The notes under the pieces were generated by a model that saw only the letters and a list, made by a program, of their open reading frames with translations, searched no databases and was not told where the DNA came from. A stretch of 64,000 nucleotides of DNA from Planctomycetaceae bacterium (GTDB taxonomy: Bacteria > Planctomycetota > Planctomycetia > Planctomycetales > Planctomycetaceae). Both the position numbers and the translations under genes were made by a program. The stretch lies in assembly GCA_041398825.1 (NCBI GenBank), contig JAWKTX010000003.1, positions 434,001-498,000 on the forward strand, written 5' to 3'. The first letter of the stretch is position 1. Every line of letters starts with the position of its first letter. Shown one piece after another: positions 17,978-27,853 of the stretch.

Positions 17978-18963
17978 TCATTCGTCGGCCAGCATGACGG
18001 TTGCGATGCCCCATTGGTTGAAGCTTTGAGCGGCTTTGAATTGAAATGGAATCGCCACCTCACCTGTGGGTTTGATGTAACCGGCCTTGCTGTTCATTTC
18101 TGCCGGAATGAGGCCTTTTCCGCATGCATCCAGAGAATCATACTTGAAGGGGACAATCAGCTTGCCGGAAAGATCGATGAGCCCCCACTTCTTGCCACCT
18201 TTCACGCTGGCGACCCCTTCGCTGAAGTTTCTCACGTCGGCAAATGTCTGCCCAAAGGCCGGTCGAAAATGCAAATCGAGAAATTGGGCACGCTCACGCC
18301 CCTGACTATCAGTCAAAAAAGAACAGCAGTATTCGTGGTAGAATGGCCAGCAATAATCCCTGACGTTGGCAACACGCTGACCGTTCACATCTAAGAATCC
18401 AGCCCATTCCTCATTCGATGCGTTTGCGAGTCCCTCACTAAATCTCTGAGCGTGAATATACTGCATCGGAATGACCAACTTCCCGTCACGGTCGATATAG
18501 CCGTAGTGCCTCGTTCGGGACCGCCCACTATCGCTCGTCCATCGCGAAATTGCTCTACACTCTGATAGATAGGGGCGATAACCCATTCTCCAGCTTCATT
18601 AATGAAGCCGATTCGATTGTCCCGCGTTCCGCGTTCGTCCTTTCGCTCCCAGGCCACGGCAAGGCCATCGACGAAACTGCTCAAGTCACAGAATTGCCAG
18701 TTGCCAAATGGTCCATGCACGGCGTGGACAAGCCCATACTTGCCAGTCTGCGGGTCTCCGGCTGTGCTAATTTCGCTTCGAAAAGGCTGGATGACTGTAA
18801 ATCTCGGCTGCAGCAGGATTTGCCCGGTTTTTGCATCCAGCAATCCTTCCAGACCCTCATCCGTGCGAAAAACAACTCGGTCCAGCGTCGTTGCCCTGAC
18901 GTACGCGTAGCTGTTGGGAAGGAGAAGATTTCCTTCCACGTCAATCAAATTGAATCGGTTCAT
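17978..18963 (-). pseudogene. WG-repeat protein, frameshifted
   Basis: Two overlapping minus-strand frames (18391-18963 and 17978-18586) together encode a ~325-residue WG beta-repeat protein. The first part contains GLLDAKTGQ, GLVHAVHGPF and IGFINEAGEWVIAPIYQSV; the second contains YGYIDRDGKLVIPMQYI, AGFLDVNGQ, WGLIDLSGKLIVPFKYDSL and AGYIKPTGEVAIPFQFK. Homology passes from one frame to the other near 18505-18512, where one missing base would restore Glu-Arg-Arg-His-Tyr-Gly. This is either a pseudogene or a sequencing error. WG proteins are of unclear function. Confidence 0.78.
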
Positions 18964-19053
18964 CGGAAGTCTCTTTCTGTCATATCATTGGTGGCCGACC
19001 ATGGTGATCGTGGTATGGATTCGGGCCAATAGAACTTCCAAAGCGTATCGCTA

Positions 19054-19095
19054 AAGGGGACATTGTGCTTTTGATCTAAATTAAAGTGTCCCCTT
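19054..19095. repeat. Inverted repeat AAGGGGACA/TGTCCCCTT
   Basis: A perfect 9-bp inverted repeat, AAGGGGACA (19054-19062) and TGTCCCCTT (19087-19095), with a 24-base loop, about 140 bases upstream of the giant PVC protein. It may be a terminator for upstream transcription, an operator, or a remnant of a REP-like element. I could not find a second copy in the window. Confidence 0.5.
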
Positions 19096-19236
19096 AATGA
19101 AGCTCTTTGAAAATCCGATTGTGTCGATCTTCAGCAGCGGAATGGATTGGCGATCAGCGGCACCGATCCGATAGAATTCCGCATCAAGTCTGCTGAATTC
19201 TCAATGCAACCGATGACGATGAAAACAGGAACACTG

Positions 19237-22200
19237 ATGCAAAGCATGAAGATTGCGACCGCTTTTCTGATGGCGGTAGTGGCCACCATTTCGGCATCTG
19301 CTCAGGAAGTTGTTTACCCCGGGGGCCATGGTGCAGGGCATGGGAAACATATCGTTTTCCTGGCGGGAGATCACGAGTATCGATCGGAAGAGACGCTGCC
19401 GGCACTGGCTCGCATTCTGTCAAAACACCATGGATTCAAATGTACGGTGTTGTTTAATGTCGACCGGGAGTCCGGGGAGATCGTTCCGGGGAACTCCAAC
19501 ATGCCCGGGATGGAGGCACTGGATACAGCCGATCTGGCAGTCGTGTTCCTGCGATTTCAGAATTTCCCGGTTCAACAGATGGAGCACCTGGATGCTTATC
19601 TCAACCGGGGTGGACCAGTTGTCGGCCTGCGAACCGCAACTCATGCATTCCGCATGAAGGCGGATGAGCCATTCGCAAAGTATTCCTTTGACTACAAGGA
19701 AGACGACTATCAACTGGGATTCGGACATCAGGTGCTGGGGCAGACCTGGGTCGGACACTACGGTCGCAACCATCTGCAAAGCACTCGAATTTCGGTGGTC
19801 GATGGAAAGCAGGACCATCCCATCCTGAGGGGTGTGAAGGACATCTGGGTTCAGGCCGGAGGATATGTGGGCAAACCGGTTGACGGAAACATCCTCACGA
19901 TGGCGCAGCCACTGAACGGCATGACGCCTGAATCACCCGCTGACGACTCAAAGCCCCCGATGCCTTCGGAATGGACTCGAACTTACAGTACCTCAACGGG
20001 CAGGACTGGCCGCGTCTTCACATCGCTGTATGGAACACCCGAGGATCTGCTGAACGACGGTTACCGTCGACTGCTGGTCAATGGCTGTCTGTGGGCGGCA
20101 GGACTTGAAGACGCGATCACGCCGGATGCGGAAATCTCATTCGTGGGCCCCTTCCATCCCACGACGTTCGGAAACGGAACTCATGCCAAAGGAATCAAGC
20201 CAGCCGCCTATGTGGGATTTGAGACCCCCATTCCCGCGGGCCACGATACAAAAAAACCGAAATCAACGACCGGACAGAATCCTCCGGCAAAGAGAACCCG
20301 GCAGAAATCGCAGACCACAGTCACCGATGCCCGAACAGGTTCCACGACAAAGGAGCCTGTGAAACCCGCTCGGTTCGTTCGGATCGAACTGCCTGGCCAG
20401 AAACGTATTCTCACGCTGGCCGAAGTGGAAGTGTTCAGCGGCGGACGCAACATTGCGGCTCAGGGAAAAGCGACGCAGTCAAGCACGAACGGTCCCGGAG
20501 TCGCTTCAAAGGCAATCGATGGAAACAAGGACTCCGACTGGGGCAAACAGGGGCAGACCCATACATCCAATTCGGGAGAGACGAATCCGTGGTGGGAACT
20601 TGATCTGGGGAAAGAAGAGAACATCGAAAAAATCGGCGTCTGGAACCGGGCCGGGTTTGAACGCCGTCTCGCCGGTTTCACGCTCGTGCTGCTGGACTCT
20701 GATCGCCGTGAAGTTTTCCGCGTGGCGGATATCGCAGCGCCTCAGGGGATGGAACTCAATGTCCAGGACGGCGGCAGTCTGCGGTATCTCGCCTTTGATG
20801 GTCAGCCAGGAAAACCGGTCGTGGGTGCAGCCATGCTGGCTGCCAGTGCAGGGCGGCAGCAGTCTCCTTCAGAATCGGATCTGGCTGATCTGGCAGAAGT
20901 CCCCGCGAACTATCGCGACCCGGCGCCGTTTGCTTTTCGGAAAGACGACATCGTCGCCATTCTGGGCAACGGCCTGCCTGACCGGATGCAGCATGACGGC
21001 TGGCTGGAAACACTGCTGCAGTCACAGCTTAAGGATCTGCACGTCCGCTTCCGCAACATGAGTGCCAGCGGCGACCGCGTCAATCACTATCCGCGCAGCT
21101 CCGGCCAGATGTCCATGACCGCCTATCTGCGGAAAGTGCAGCCGACTGTGGTCTTTGCATTCTTTGGTTACAACGAATCCTTCGAGGCCAAACCGGAGGA
21201 CTACCGAAAACAACTGATCGAATTCGTCCGAAGGACCCGCGGAGCAAAACCGAACGGGAAAGACTTCCCTCGAATTGTGCTCTTCAGCCCCATTGCCCAG
21301 GAAGACACACACAATCCCAATGTGCCTGATGGCAAAGCACAGAATGTTCGTCTGGCGGCGTACACCGCTGCGACCGCAGCGGCGGCAGAAGAAACGGGTG
21401 TCGCATTTGTGGACCTGTTTCATCCGTCTCTGGATCTTTACGGTCAGGCCGAACATCCGTTGACGATCAACGGCATCCACCTTTCAGAGGACGGAAACCG
21501 ACAGCTGGCCGAAGTCATCGCCAGCGCATTGTCCGGCAGGTCGGTCAGGTCTTCACTCTCCCTGGATCGCCTGCGTCAGGCAGTGCTCGACAAGAACCTG
21601 CACTGGTGGAATCGCTACCGTGCCTCCGACGGAAATGACATCTGGGGTGGGCGGTCCACACTGACGTTTGTGGACAACCAGAGCAACGCAGAAGTGCTTC
21701 AGCCGGAACTGGCGATGCTGGATGTTATGACGGCCAACCGCGACGAAGTGGTGTGGGCTCGCGCTGCTGGAAGCGACAAAACCGTTGACGACAGTAACGT
21801 TCCACAGCCCGTCCCCGTGACTTCCAATGTGGGGGGCGGCAGCAAGAGTTCCAGTGCGGAAAAAGAAGGGTCACTGAGCTATCTCAGCGGCCAGGACGTT
21901 CTTGAACAGATCGCCGTGGCCAAAGGGTTTGAAGTCAGCCTGTTCGCCGACGAATCCCGTTTTCCTGAGCTGATCAATCCCGTGCAACTGCAGTTTGATA
22001 CGAAAGGCCGACTCTGGGCAGCTGTCTGGCCCACGTATCCCAAGTGGGAACCACGCGGAAAAATGGATGATGCGCTGATTATCCTGCATGACGACAACAG
22101 TGACGGCGTTGCTGATCGAGTGACGGAGTTTGCAAAAGTGCAGAATCCTCTGGGCTTCGAATTCTGGAATGGCGGGGTGATTGTCACCTTCCAGTCCGAG

Positions 22201-24342
22201 CTGCTGTTTCTCAAAGACACAGACGGAGACGATGTTGCTGACGAGCGGATCATTCTGCTGCAGGGACTGGATACATCCGACACTCACCATGGCGCAAACA
22301 ACCTGATCTACGGTCCGGATGGAGGAATTTACTGGCAGAGCGGCGTATTCATGGTTCACAACCACGAACATCCATGGGGACCGTCACTGCAGTCATCGGC
22401 GTCCGCCATGTATCGCTTCGATCCGCGTCGTTTCACAATTGCCATGCATGCCAACAATTCGCCGAATCCCCACGGGATCGCATTCGACTACTGGGGGTAC
22501 CACTACGCCACCGATGGAACCGGCGGTCGTGCCTATCAGGTCCGCCCTGAAGGTGACGGCTTCCAGATGCACGAACTTCTCAAGAAGGAAGTTCGTCCGG
22601 TGACGGCCAGTGAGGTTGTCAGCAGTACTCACTTCCCGGAATCCATGCAGGGTGATTTCCTGATCTGCAACGTGATCGGATTCCTGGGAATCAAGCATTA
22701 TGACCTGCAGCGCAACCCGGACACCGGGACTGTGTGGGGAGAACCGGCCGGCGACGAACTGACGGTCACCGTCACACAGGCGGATGGCAGCACGAAAGAA
22801 GACCAGTCGCGCGGCCTGCTGATGAGTGGCAATAAGAATTTTCGTCCGTCCGATGCCATCTTCGCGCCGGACGGTTCGCTGTACTTCAGCGACTGGCACA
22901 ACGTCATCATCGGGCACATGCAGCACAATGTGCGAGATCCCAATCGTGATCACGCCCACGGCCGAATCTACCGCGTGACCGCCACTGGACGACCATTGCA
23001 GAAGCTGGTGGCGATCGACGGTCAGCCCATCGCCGCGCTGCTGGAGAATCTGAAATCGCCAGTCGATGGGATTCGCCACCGCACGCGCATAGAGCTCAGT
23101 GAACGGGATTCAAAGGACGTCATTGCTGCCACGCAGCAGTGGCTGACGCAGTTTGATCCCGGAAAGAAGGAGGATGCTCACCATTTCCTGGAAGCTCTGT
23201 GGCTGCACCAGCAGCACAACGTCCGGGACTATGCGCTGCTGAACCTGGTGCTGAATTCTCCGGAACCGCACGCGCGAAACGCAGCGAAGACAGTGGAGCA
23301 TTTTTGGGGACGTGTGGAGAAGACTTTGCGCGGCGGCGTCATTGCAGAACAGGCACTGGCTTCGTCTCAGAAGTCCGGCATCCTGAGCGATACACCGGAA
23401 CTGACAACTATCCGAATCGGAACGGTCCCGGAAAAAATGCGATACGACGTACAGGAACTCACCGTGACACCCGGGAAGAAAGTGAAGCTGACATTCGCGA
23501 ATTACGACTTCATGCCTCACAACATGATGCTGGTCAATCCTGGCAAAGCGGATGATGTGGGACTGGCGGCGATCAATCTGGGTGCCCGCGGTTTTGATGT
23601 GGGATTTGTTCCGGACTCACCGGATATCCTGTGGCACAGCCAGCTGGTTGATTTCGGTCAGGAACAAATCATTGAATTCACAGCACCTTCGGAAGAGGGA
23701 GCCTATCCATATATCTGCTCCTTCCCGGGACACCATCGCCTGATGCGCGGCATGATGTTCGTGACCAACGATCTGAAGGCCTTCCTCGCGAAGAATCCGC
23801 AGGAGCAGATCAAGATCACCGAATGGAAGCTGCCCGACTTTGCAGAAGACATCCGGCGTGTGAGTCAACACCGTGACTTCAACAGCGGAAAACAGCTGTT
23901 CACGACGCTGGGCTGTGCTCAGTGCCACAGACTGAGCAATGCAGCCGCAGCGGGAACGTCCGGCCAGGCCGTTGGCCCCAACATCGATGACACGGTGAAG
24001 AAGTACAAACGCAGTGCAAACGACGTCCTGCGGGAGATTCTTGATTCGTCCCGGAACATTGACGAAAAGTACCGTCAGGTCATCGTGGCACTGGAGGATG
24101 GCAAGACGCACACGGGTGTGATTGCGTCCGAAGATGACAACACTCTGACATTGCTGTCAGGAAGTCCTCCTCAGATGCTGCAGATTCCGAAGCGTTCCAT
24201 TGATGACCGCGCTGCGTCAGCGGTGTCCATCATGCCGGCCGGGCTTCTGAACACACTCGACAAAGAACAGATTCTCGACCTTCTCGCCTATCTTCTGGCC
24301 GGAGGCAACGAGAAGGATCCGGCCTTCCATCACCATCATTAG
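19237..24342 (+). CDS. PVC-type multidomain cupredoxin/cytochrome c protein
   Basis: A secreted ~1701-residue protein. I start at ATG 19237 because AACAGGA lies just upstream and a signal peptide follows (MKIATAFLMAVVATISASAQ); an earlier ATG at 19147 adds a non-signal-like tail. Approximate domains: ThuA (30-290), discoidin-like F5/8C (375-530), SGNH hydrolase (565-765, with FFGYNES and GIHLSEDG), PVC-type NHL/PQQ-like dehydrogenase (880-1260), azurin-like cupredoxin (1400-1520, ligands in MPHNMM and CSFPGHHRLM), and C-terminal cytochrome c with CAQCH (about 1560-1564). All catalytic-looking motifs are present. It probably oxidises or deacylates a sugar or sugar ester in the periplasm and passes electrons through copper and haem. 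Confidence 0.93.
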   Translation: MQSMKIATAFLMAVVATISASAQEVVYPGGHGAGHGKHIVFLAGDHEYRSEETLPALARILSKHHGFKCTVLFNVDRESGEIVPGNSNMPGMEALDTADLAVVFLRFQNFPVQQMEHLDAYLNRGGPVVGLRTATHAFRMKADEPFAKYSFDYKEDDYQLGFGHQVLGQTWVGHYGRNHLQSTRISVVDGKQDHPILRGVKDIWVQAGGYVGKPVDGNILTMAQPLNGMTPESPADDSKPPMPSEWTRTYSTSTGRTGRVFTSLYGTPEDLLNDGYRRLLVNGCLWAAGLEDAITPDAEISFVGPFHPTTFGNGTHAKGIKPAAYVGFETPIPAGHDTKKPKSTTGQNPPAKRTRQKSQTTVTDARTGSTTKEPVKPARFVRIELPGQKRILTLAEVEVFSGGRNIAAQGKATQSSTNGPGVASKAIDGNKDSDWGKQGQTHTSNSGETNPWWELDLGKEENIEKIGVWNRAGFERRLAGFTLVLLDSDRREVFRVADIAAPQGMELNVQDGGSLRYLAFDGQPGKPVVGAAMLAASAGRQQSPSESDLADLAEVPANYRDPAPFAFRKDDIVAILGNGLPDRMQHDGWLETLLQSQLKDLHVRFRNMSASGDRVNHYPRSSGQMSMTAYLRKVQPTVVFAFFGYNESFEAKPEDYRKQLIEFVRRTRGAKPNGKDFPRIVLFSPIAQEDTHNPNVPDGKAQNVRLAAYTAATAAAAEETGVAFVDLFHPSLDLYGQAEHPLTINGIHLSEDGNRQLAEVIASALSGRSVRSSLSLDRLRQAVLDKNLHWWNRYRASDGNDIWGGRSTLTFVDNQSNAEVLQPELAMLDVMTANRDEVVWARAAGSDKTVDDSNVPQPVPVTSNVGGGSKSSSAEKEGSLSYLSGQDVLEQIAVAKGFEVSLFADESRFPELINPVQLQFDTKGRLWAAVWPTYPKWEPRGKMDDALIILHDDNSDGVADRVTEFAKVQNPLGFEFWNGGVIVTFQSELLFLKDTDGDDVADERIILLQGLDTSDTHHGANNLIYGPDGGIYWQSGVFMVHNHEHPWGPSLQSSASAMYRFDPRRFTIAMHANNSPNPHGIAFDYWGYHYATDGTGGRAYQVRPEGDGFQMHELLKKEVRPVTASEVVSSTHFPESMQGDFLICNVIGFLGIKHYDLQRNPDTGTVWGEPAGDELTVTVTQADGSTKEDQSRGLLMSGNKNFRPSDAIFAPDGSLYFSDWHNVIIGHMQHNVRDPNRDHAHGRIYRVTATGRPLQKLVAIDGQPIAALLENLKSPVDGIRHRTRIELSERDSKDVIAATQQWLTQFDPGKKEDAHHFLEALWLHQQHNVRDYALLNLVLNSPEPHARNAAKTVEHFWGRVEKTLRGGVIAEQALASSQKSGILSDTPELTTIRIGTVPEKMRYDVQELTVTPGKKVKLTFANYDFMPHNMMLVNPGKADDVGLAAINLGARGFDVGFVPDSPDILWHSQLVDFGQEQIIEFTAPSEEGAYPYICSFPGHHRLMRGMMFVTNDLKAFLAKNPQEQIKITEWKLPDFAEDIRRVSQHRDFNSGKQLFTTLGCAQCHRLSNAAAAGTSGQAVGPNIDDTVKKYKRSANDVLREILDSSRNIDEKYRQVIVALEDGKTHTGVIASEDDNTLTLLSGSPPQMLQIPKRSIDDRAASAVSIMPAGLLNTLDKEQILDLLAYLLAGGNEKDPAFHHHH

Positions 24343-24824
24343 AGTGACGTTCCCGCCAAACCACAGGGGACCAAACCAAGCCACCAGATTCTCGATACGA
24401 TTCCTCGGTGCTCTCAGAGCGATCTGTCGATTCGCACGGTGTTCTGAGTTGCCCCTGCGGTTCGTGTCAGAGTGTGGGCTGCACTCAACTGTGAATGCAT
24501 CCACCGGAAGAGTGATGTCGGCGTCAATCAGCATCACTTGCGCGATGAACCACATATTGAAGAGAAGCAAGTAACAGATTGGTAAAGCGAAAAAGCCAAA
24601 GAGGCGACTGACAGACGAATAAGTCACGGGCATCTTCGGGCGTACAAGCTCCGTTCCCGTCGCGTGTTATTGTCGACATACGCAAGATGACGCGGGGTTG
24701 TCTCAAGCGACGTCGACGGCCGTGCCCACCGACAGTCACTATGTCGAAACAGTTTCAATCAAACAATTACCTCAAGACGGCGAAGCCTTGCGGCCAAATT
24801 GGAGAGGATCGCGTGGCATCACGA
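24343..24824. other. Gene-poor region after the giant PVC gene
   Basis: About 480 bases between convergent genes. A minus-strand frame (24217-24633) begins with a hydrophobic helix (FFALPICYLLLFNMWFIAQ) but overlaps the 3' end of the PVC gene antisense by 126 bases and matches nothing I know. I see no clear terminator. Confidence 0.4.
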
Positions 24825-25217
24825 TCACCATTCTCTCTCGGCTTCTTCTGCTGCTTTCTCTTTTTCATAGTAATCCTCGAATGAGGAATACTGCAGCGTG
24901 ATTTGTTGTGACTCATGCTCATACATCCAGATCCCCTGTGGATCACCATTGCGAAATATGAACCACCAATCACCGCCTTCGTTGTCTGCCACGAGGATGA
25001 TCTTTTCAATAAAGTTCGCGTCGTCTGGCAATTCCAGTTGTGATGCCGGAGTATTCTTATTCGCGTGAATAATATCGTGGGAATCGCTGTAAAGCAGATG
25101 GCCATCGTCATACGGATCAGGAATTTGCTCTACCAGCGGCAGAAGTCGAGTCAGGAAATCTCTGTACGATTCCGGCAACGCATATCCAAGCGACTGTTCA
25201 ATTTTTGATGTGTCCAT
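24825..25217 (-). CDS. SMI1/KNR4 (SUKH) family protein
   Basis: A ~130-residue SUKH-superfamily protein. The N-terminus (IEQSLGYALPESYRDFL) and the core (ILVADNEGGDWWFIF, then IWMYEHESQQITLQYSSFED) are diagnostic. SUKH proteins often serve as immunity proteins against polymorphic toxins, though many stand alone. I start at ATG 25217 because the family begins here; the frame extends 20 codons upstream. The C-terminus is a short charged helix (YYEKEKAAEEAEREW). No toxin gene is visible nearby. Confidence 0.82.
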   Translation of the reverse strand: MDTSKIEQSLGYALPESYRDFLTRLLPLVEQIPDPYDDGHLLYSDSHDIIHANKNTPASQLELPDDANFIEKIILVADNEGGDWWFIFRNGDPQGIWMYEHESQQITLQYSSFEDYYEKEKAAEEAEREW

Positions 25218-25448
25218 CGAGAATGTTCCAGTGTGTTGTGATGCAGTCGAATTCTTGCTTTCGTCACGAATCCTCAAACAACTGCCAACTGCCAGGCGGA
25301 GGATTTAAGTGGAAACAAGTTGAGGCGTTCAGATGCCATCCTGCACGAAGATACGGAGATTTCTGTTGAGAACTTCCGTGCGGAAATGAAGTACATCCTC
25401 TTCGCTCAAAGTCAGAACGGTAACTACAAGATTCATTGACTACAAGAT

Positions 25449-25676
25449 TCATTGGCTGCTGGATTTCCATCCCTGTTCTGCGGGGGTTTTTGCTCCAACA
25501 GAACGGAGATAGCTGACGATCTCTGTGTGATTCCTCTGAATGGCCAGACTCAGGCCATTCGAGCCTAAGAAGTACGCATTCACATCAGCGCCATGCTCGA
25601 ATTGACGTAATTCTGGCACGTCAGAATTACGAATCGCCTTTACACAAGATCGTTTCAATTCCATTGTTATAGCCAT
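25449..25676 (-). CDS. Small ankyrin-repeat protein
   Basis: A 75-residue protein with about one and a half ankyrin repeats (ELRQFEHGADVNAYFLG, then GLSLAIQRNHTEIVSYLRS). It is shorter than normal ankyrin proteins, and the first repeat lacks several residues before HGADVNA, so it may be a fragment. It lies upstream of the SUKH gene on the same strand. Ankyrin and SUKH proteins both occur as immunity-type genes, but that link is inference. Confidence 0.6.
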   Translation of the reverse strand: MAITMELKRSCVKAIRNSDVPELRQFEHGADVNAYFLGSNGLSLAIQRNHTEIVSYLRSVGAKTPAEQGWKSSSQ

Positions 25677-26241
25677 TTTAGACTCACTCGGGCCCAGCAG
25701 ATGAAAAAGAAGATTGGCAGCCTGACACTAACGACGACCTGCGATCCATGCGATGAAAGATGTGGGTATGTGAATTGTGGGTGAGTTCTGCGAATTCGCA
25801 AAGATTCAGGTGCGGTCACGTCTCGTAAGCACAGGAATGCTAGAGCAACGGAAGACTCAGCAGAAATGCAACCCGGCAAAATTGTCTCGTGATATTCTAC
25901 GCCACTTTCGGTCATTCATAATCGCGGTAGCGCCGGAGATGCCGGGGTGCCTGAAGACACCCGCATTGAACCCCGGGCGGATAGGACCTCAATCGCCGTT
26001 GGTTTAAGAAGTCATCTCATCATTCGTCTTCTCAGACGGCCGCCTCCATCGAAACAGCATGGTGCCTGTTGCCTTCCCAAGCGCCGGGAAACCGGGGTTC
26101 ACGGGCGAAAAAGATTCAGGCCGATTCCGAACTGAACTCACTTCACCTTCGTGTCGATTACGGGCTATTGTTCGGTGATGACCACCGGACGAGAAACAGT
26201 GGTGTTTGCTTCGGTCCTGAAGATGCAACTCGCCCGAGAGG
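25677..26241. other. Gene-free region
   Basis: About 560 bases between divergent genes. No frame gives a recognisable protein, and I see no repeats or structural RNA. It should hold the promoter of the membrane protein starting near 26242. Confidence 0.4.
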
Positions 26242-27651
26242 ATGTTCAAAGAAAGAGAACTGCCCCTTTGGGGATCCATATTGAGTGAGCTTCATTTGAC
26301 GTTATTTGATGTGATCGCATTTCTATTTGGCGACGCAGATTCGATTGTCCGGGTGGCGTCGTCCAGGCACAATTTGCTGGTCGGAGCCATGCTGGTGTTG
26401 TCGGCTGCTCTGGCCAGAAACTGGCAACGCCATGATTTGTCAGTCCAGCCGTGGCTGTTGTTGATTCCCTTTGCCGCATCGCTGGTCAGCAGCACTGCTC
26501 TGACCGTGTTGCTGGCCTTGTGGTGGCCTGACTTTCGCCCGCAGATGCTGGAATGGTTGCCGAGAATGGCGGGGCTGTTCTGGATGACAGCACCGCTTGC
26601 CTGGATTTATGGTATCCCCTTCGAAGCATTGGTCGAAAGAAAATCTGCTGCACGGGCGCGACTGACTGCGCTTACCATTGTTTCCCTCTGGCGAGTGGCT
26701 TTGGTAGTGCGTTGCCTTTGCGTGCTTTTGGACATCCACGTCGCTTCGGCCATGCATCTTGTCATTTTCTTTGGGATTGTCGTCGCCATCGCGGCCATTC
26801 ATTTTACCAGGCGACGAGACCGTCCTCAGAACATTCCAATGATTGCAATGGGCATGGCCGGGATCTCTTCAACGTCCTCTCGGAGTCCTGAAGCCAGAGT
26901 AGTTGCGAACTTCACAGGCTGCCTCTCCGCTCTTCTTTGGATTGGGCTAGTTCCATCGATTGGCCTTACCTGGACATCCGTGCGTCCTGAGCCGCCATTG
27001 CAGATCCATGCTGGTGACGCTGTTCGTGCTGCGAGTCCTGGAGTTTGGGGTGCATCTGCCTGTGCCATCGGATTCTGGCTGATGATCCTTCCTGCGGCTC
27101 AGCGAAAGCAACGCTCAAAGACGCGGGTATCGAATCTGATTGAGAGCGGCCGCTATCTGGATGCGGTGACGTTTCTGAGTGAGACAGATGCCGACTCATT
27201 TCCGGTTAGCTGGGTTCCTCCGGTAGAAACGGCCCTCGACGGATGGCATCCGGAGCGATTGATGGGCATGATGAATCTGATGCCTGAGCAGCGCGGAAGA
27301 TGGTTTGCCGCCGGATTTGAAACCGTTTTTGTTGAATATCTCAAGCAGCCTTTACTCTATTGGTTCAGTGATGTGCGTTCGGCTGAGGTTGCAGAATTGC
27401 TTCCTTCTGTTGTTGGCATTCGTCCGGAGGACGCCACAGAGATTCTTCAGCAGCTGTCTGACATGAAGGAGTGGCTGGACGTCGTTGGCGGACAGACGGA
27501 GCGAAATTCCGGCCGACCAACGTACGAATCCACATCCGAAAACAAGGTCGAATGCTATGTGGATCAGGATGGTTTCATCATCAGCTGGCCACCGGAGACG
27601 AATGCTCGCAGGGTGATTCGGGAAGAGCTCGAACGACGTACCGCCGTGTGA
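26242..27651 (+). CDS. Multi-pass membrane protein, unknown function
   Basis: A protein of up to 469 residues with about seven hydrophobic segments in the first ~300 residues and a soluble C-terminal part of ~165 residues. I do not recognise a family. The soluble part begins SKTRVSNLIESGRYLDAVTF, which looks TPR- or HEAT-like, and contains a run resembling MgtE-N/FliG-type helices (PEDATEILQQLSDMKEWLD). The start is uncertain: a TTG at 26281 is also possible. It probably stands alone, facing a DUF1080 gene. Confidence 0.65.
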   Translation: MFKERELPLWGSILSELHLTLFDVIAFLFGDADSIVRVASSRHNLLVGAMLVLSAALARNWQRHDLSVQPWLLLIPFAASLVSSTALTVLLALWWPDFRPQMLEWLPRMAGLFWMTAPLAWIYGIPFEALVERKSAARARLTALTIVSLWRVALVVRCLCVLLDIHVASAMHLVIFFGIVVAIAAIHFTRRRDRPQNIPMIAMGMAGISSTSSRSPEARVVANFTGCLSALLWIGLVPSIGLTWTSVRPEPPLQIHAGDAVRAASPGVWGASACAIGFWLMILPAAQRKQRSKTRVSNLIESGRYLDAVTFLSETDADSFPVSWVPPVETALDGWHPERLMGMMNLMPEQRGRWFAAGFETVFVEYLKQPLLYWFSDVRSAEVAELLPSVVGIRPEDATEILQQLSDMKEWLDVVGGQTERNSGRPTYESTSENKVECYVDQDGFIISWPPETNARRVIREELERRTAV

Positions 27652-27853
27652 ATTCAGGCCGTGTCGCAACTGAAACCAGAAACCTCAGCCGGGTGTACTT
27701 TGGTGGTGTACGGAGGTTGGGATTCAACGTGTCTTCGAATTCGGTGGCTCCAGGGGCAGGCGAGCAGCGAAGTGATTATGTCCCGCTGCTCGCTGAGCCC
27801 TGACTTTACCATTCCTGTTGACGACTGCCATGACGACAGCCATGGTCGCCGAA

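Noticed and set aside
17694..18029. A 111-codon plus-strand frame after the transposase remnant.
   Set aside because: It is out of frame with the transposase residue and overlaps the WG gene; no domain seen.
18550..19032. A 160-codon plus-strand frame.
   Set aside because: Antisense shadow of the WG-repeat gene.
22393..23079. A 228-codon minus-strand frame.
   Set aside because: Antisense to the dehydrogenase domain of the PVC protein; no features of its own.
24217..24633. A 138-codon minus-strand frame with an N-terminal hydrophobic helix.
   Set aside because: Its last third is antisense to the conserved end of the giant PVC gene, there is no ribosome site I trust, and nothing in it is familiar. 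Kept only as a note.
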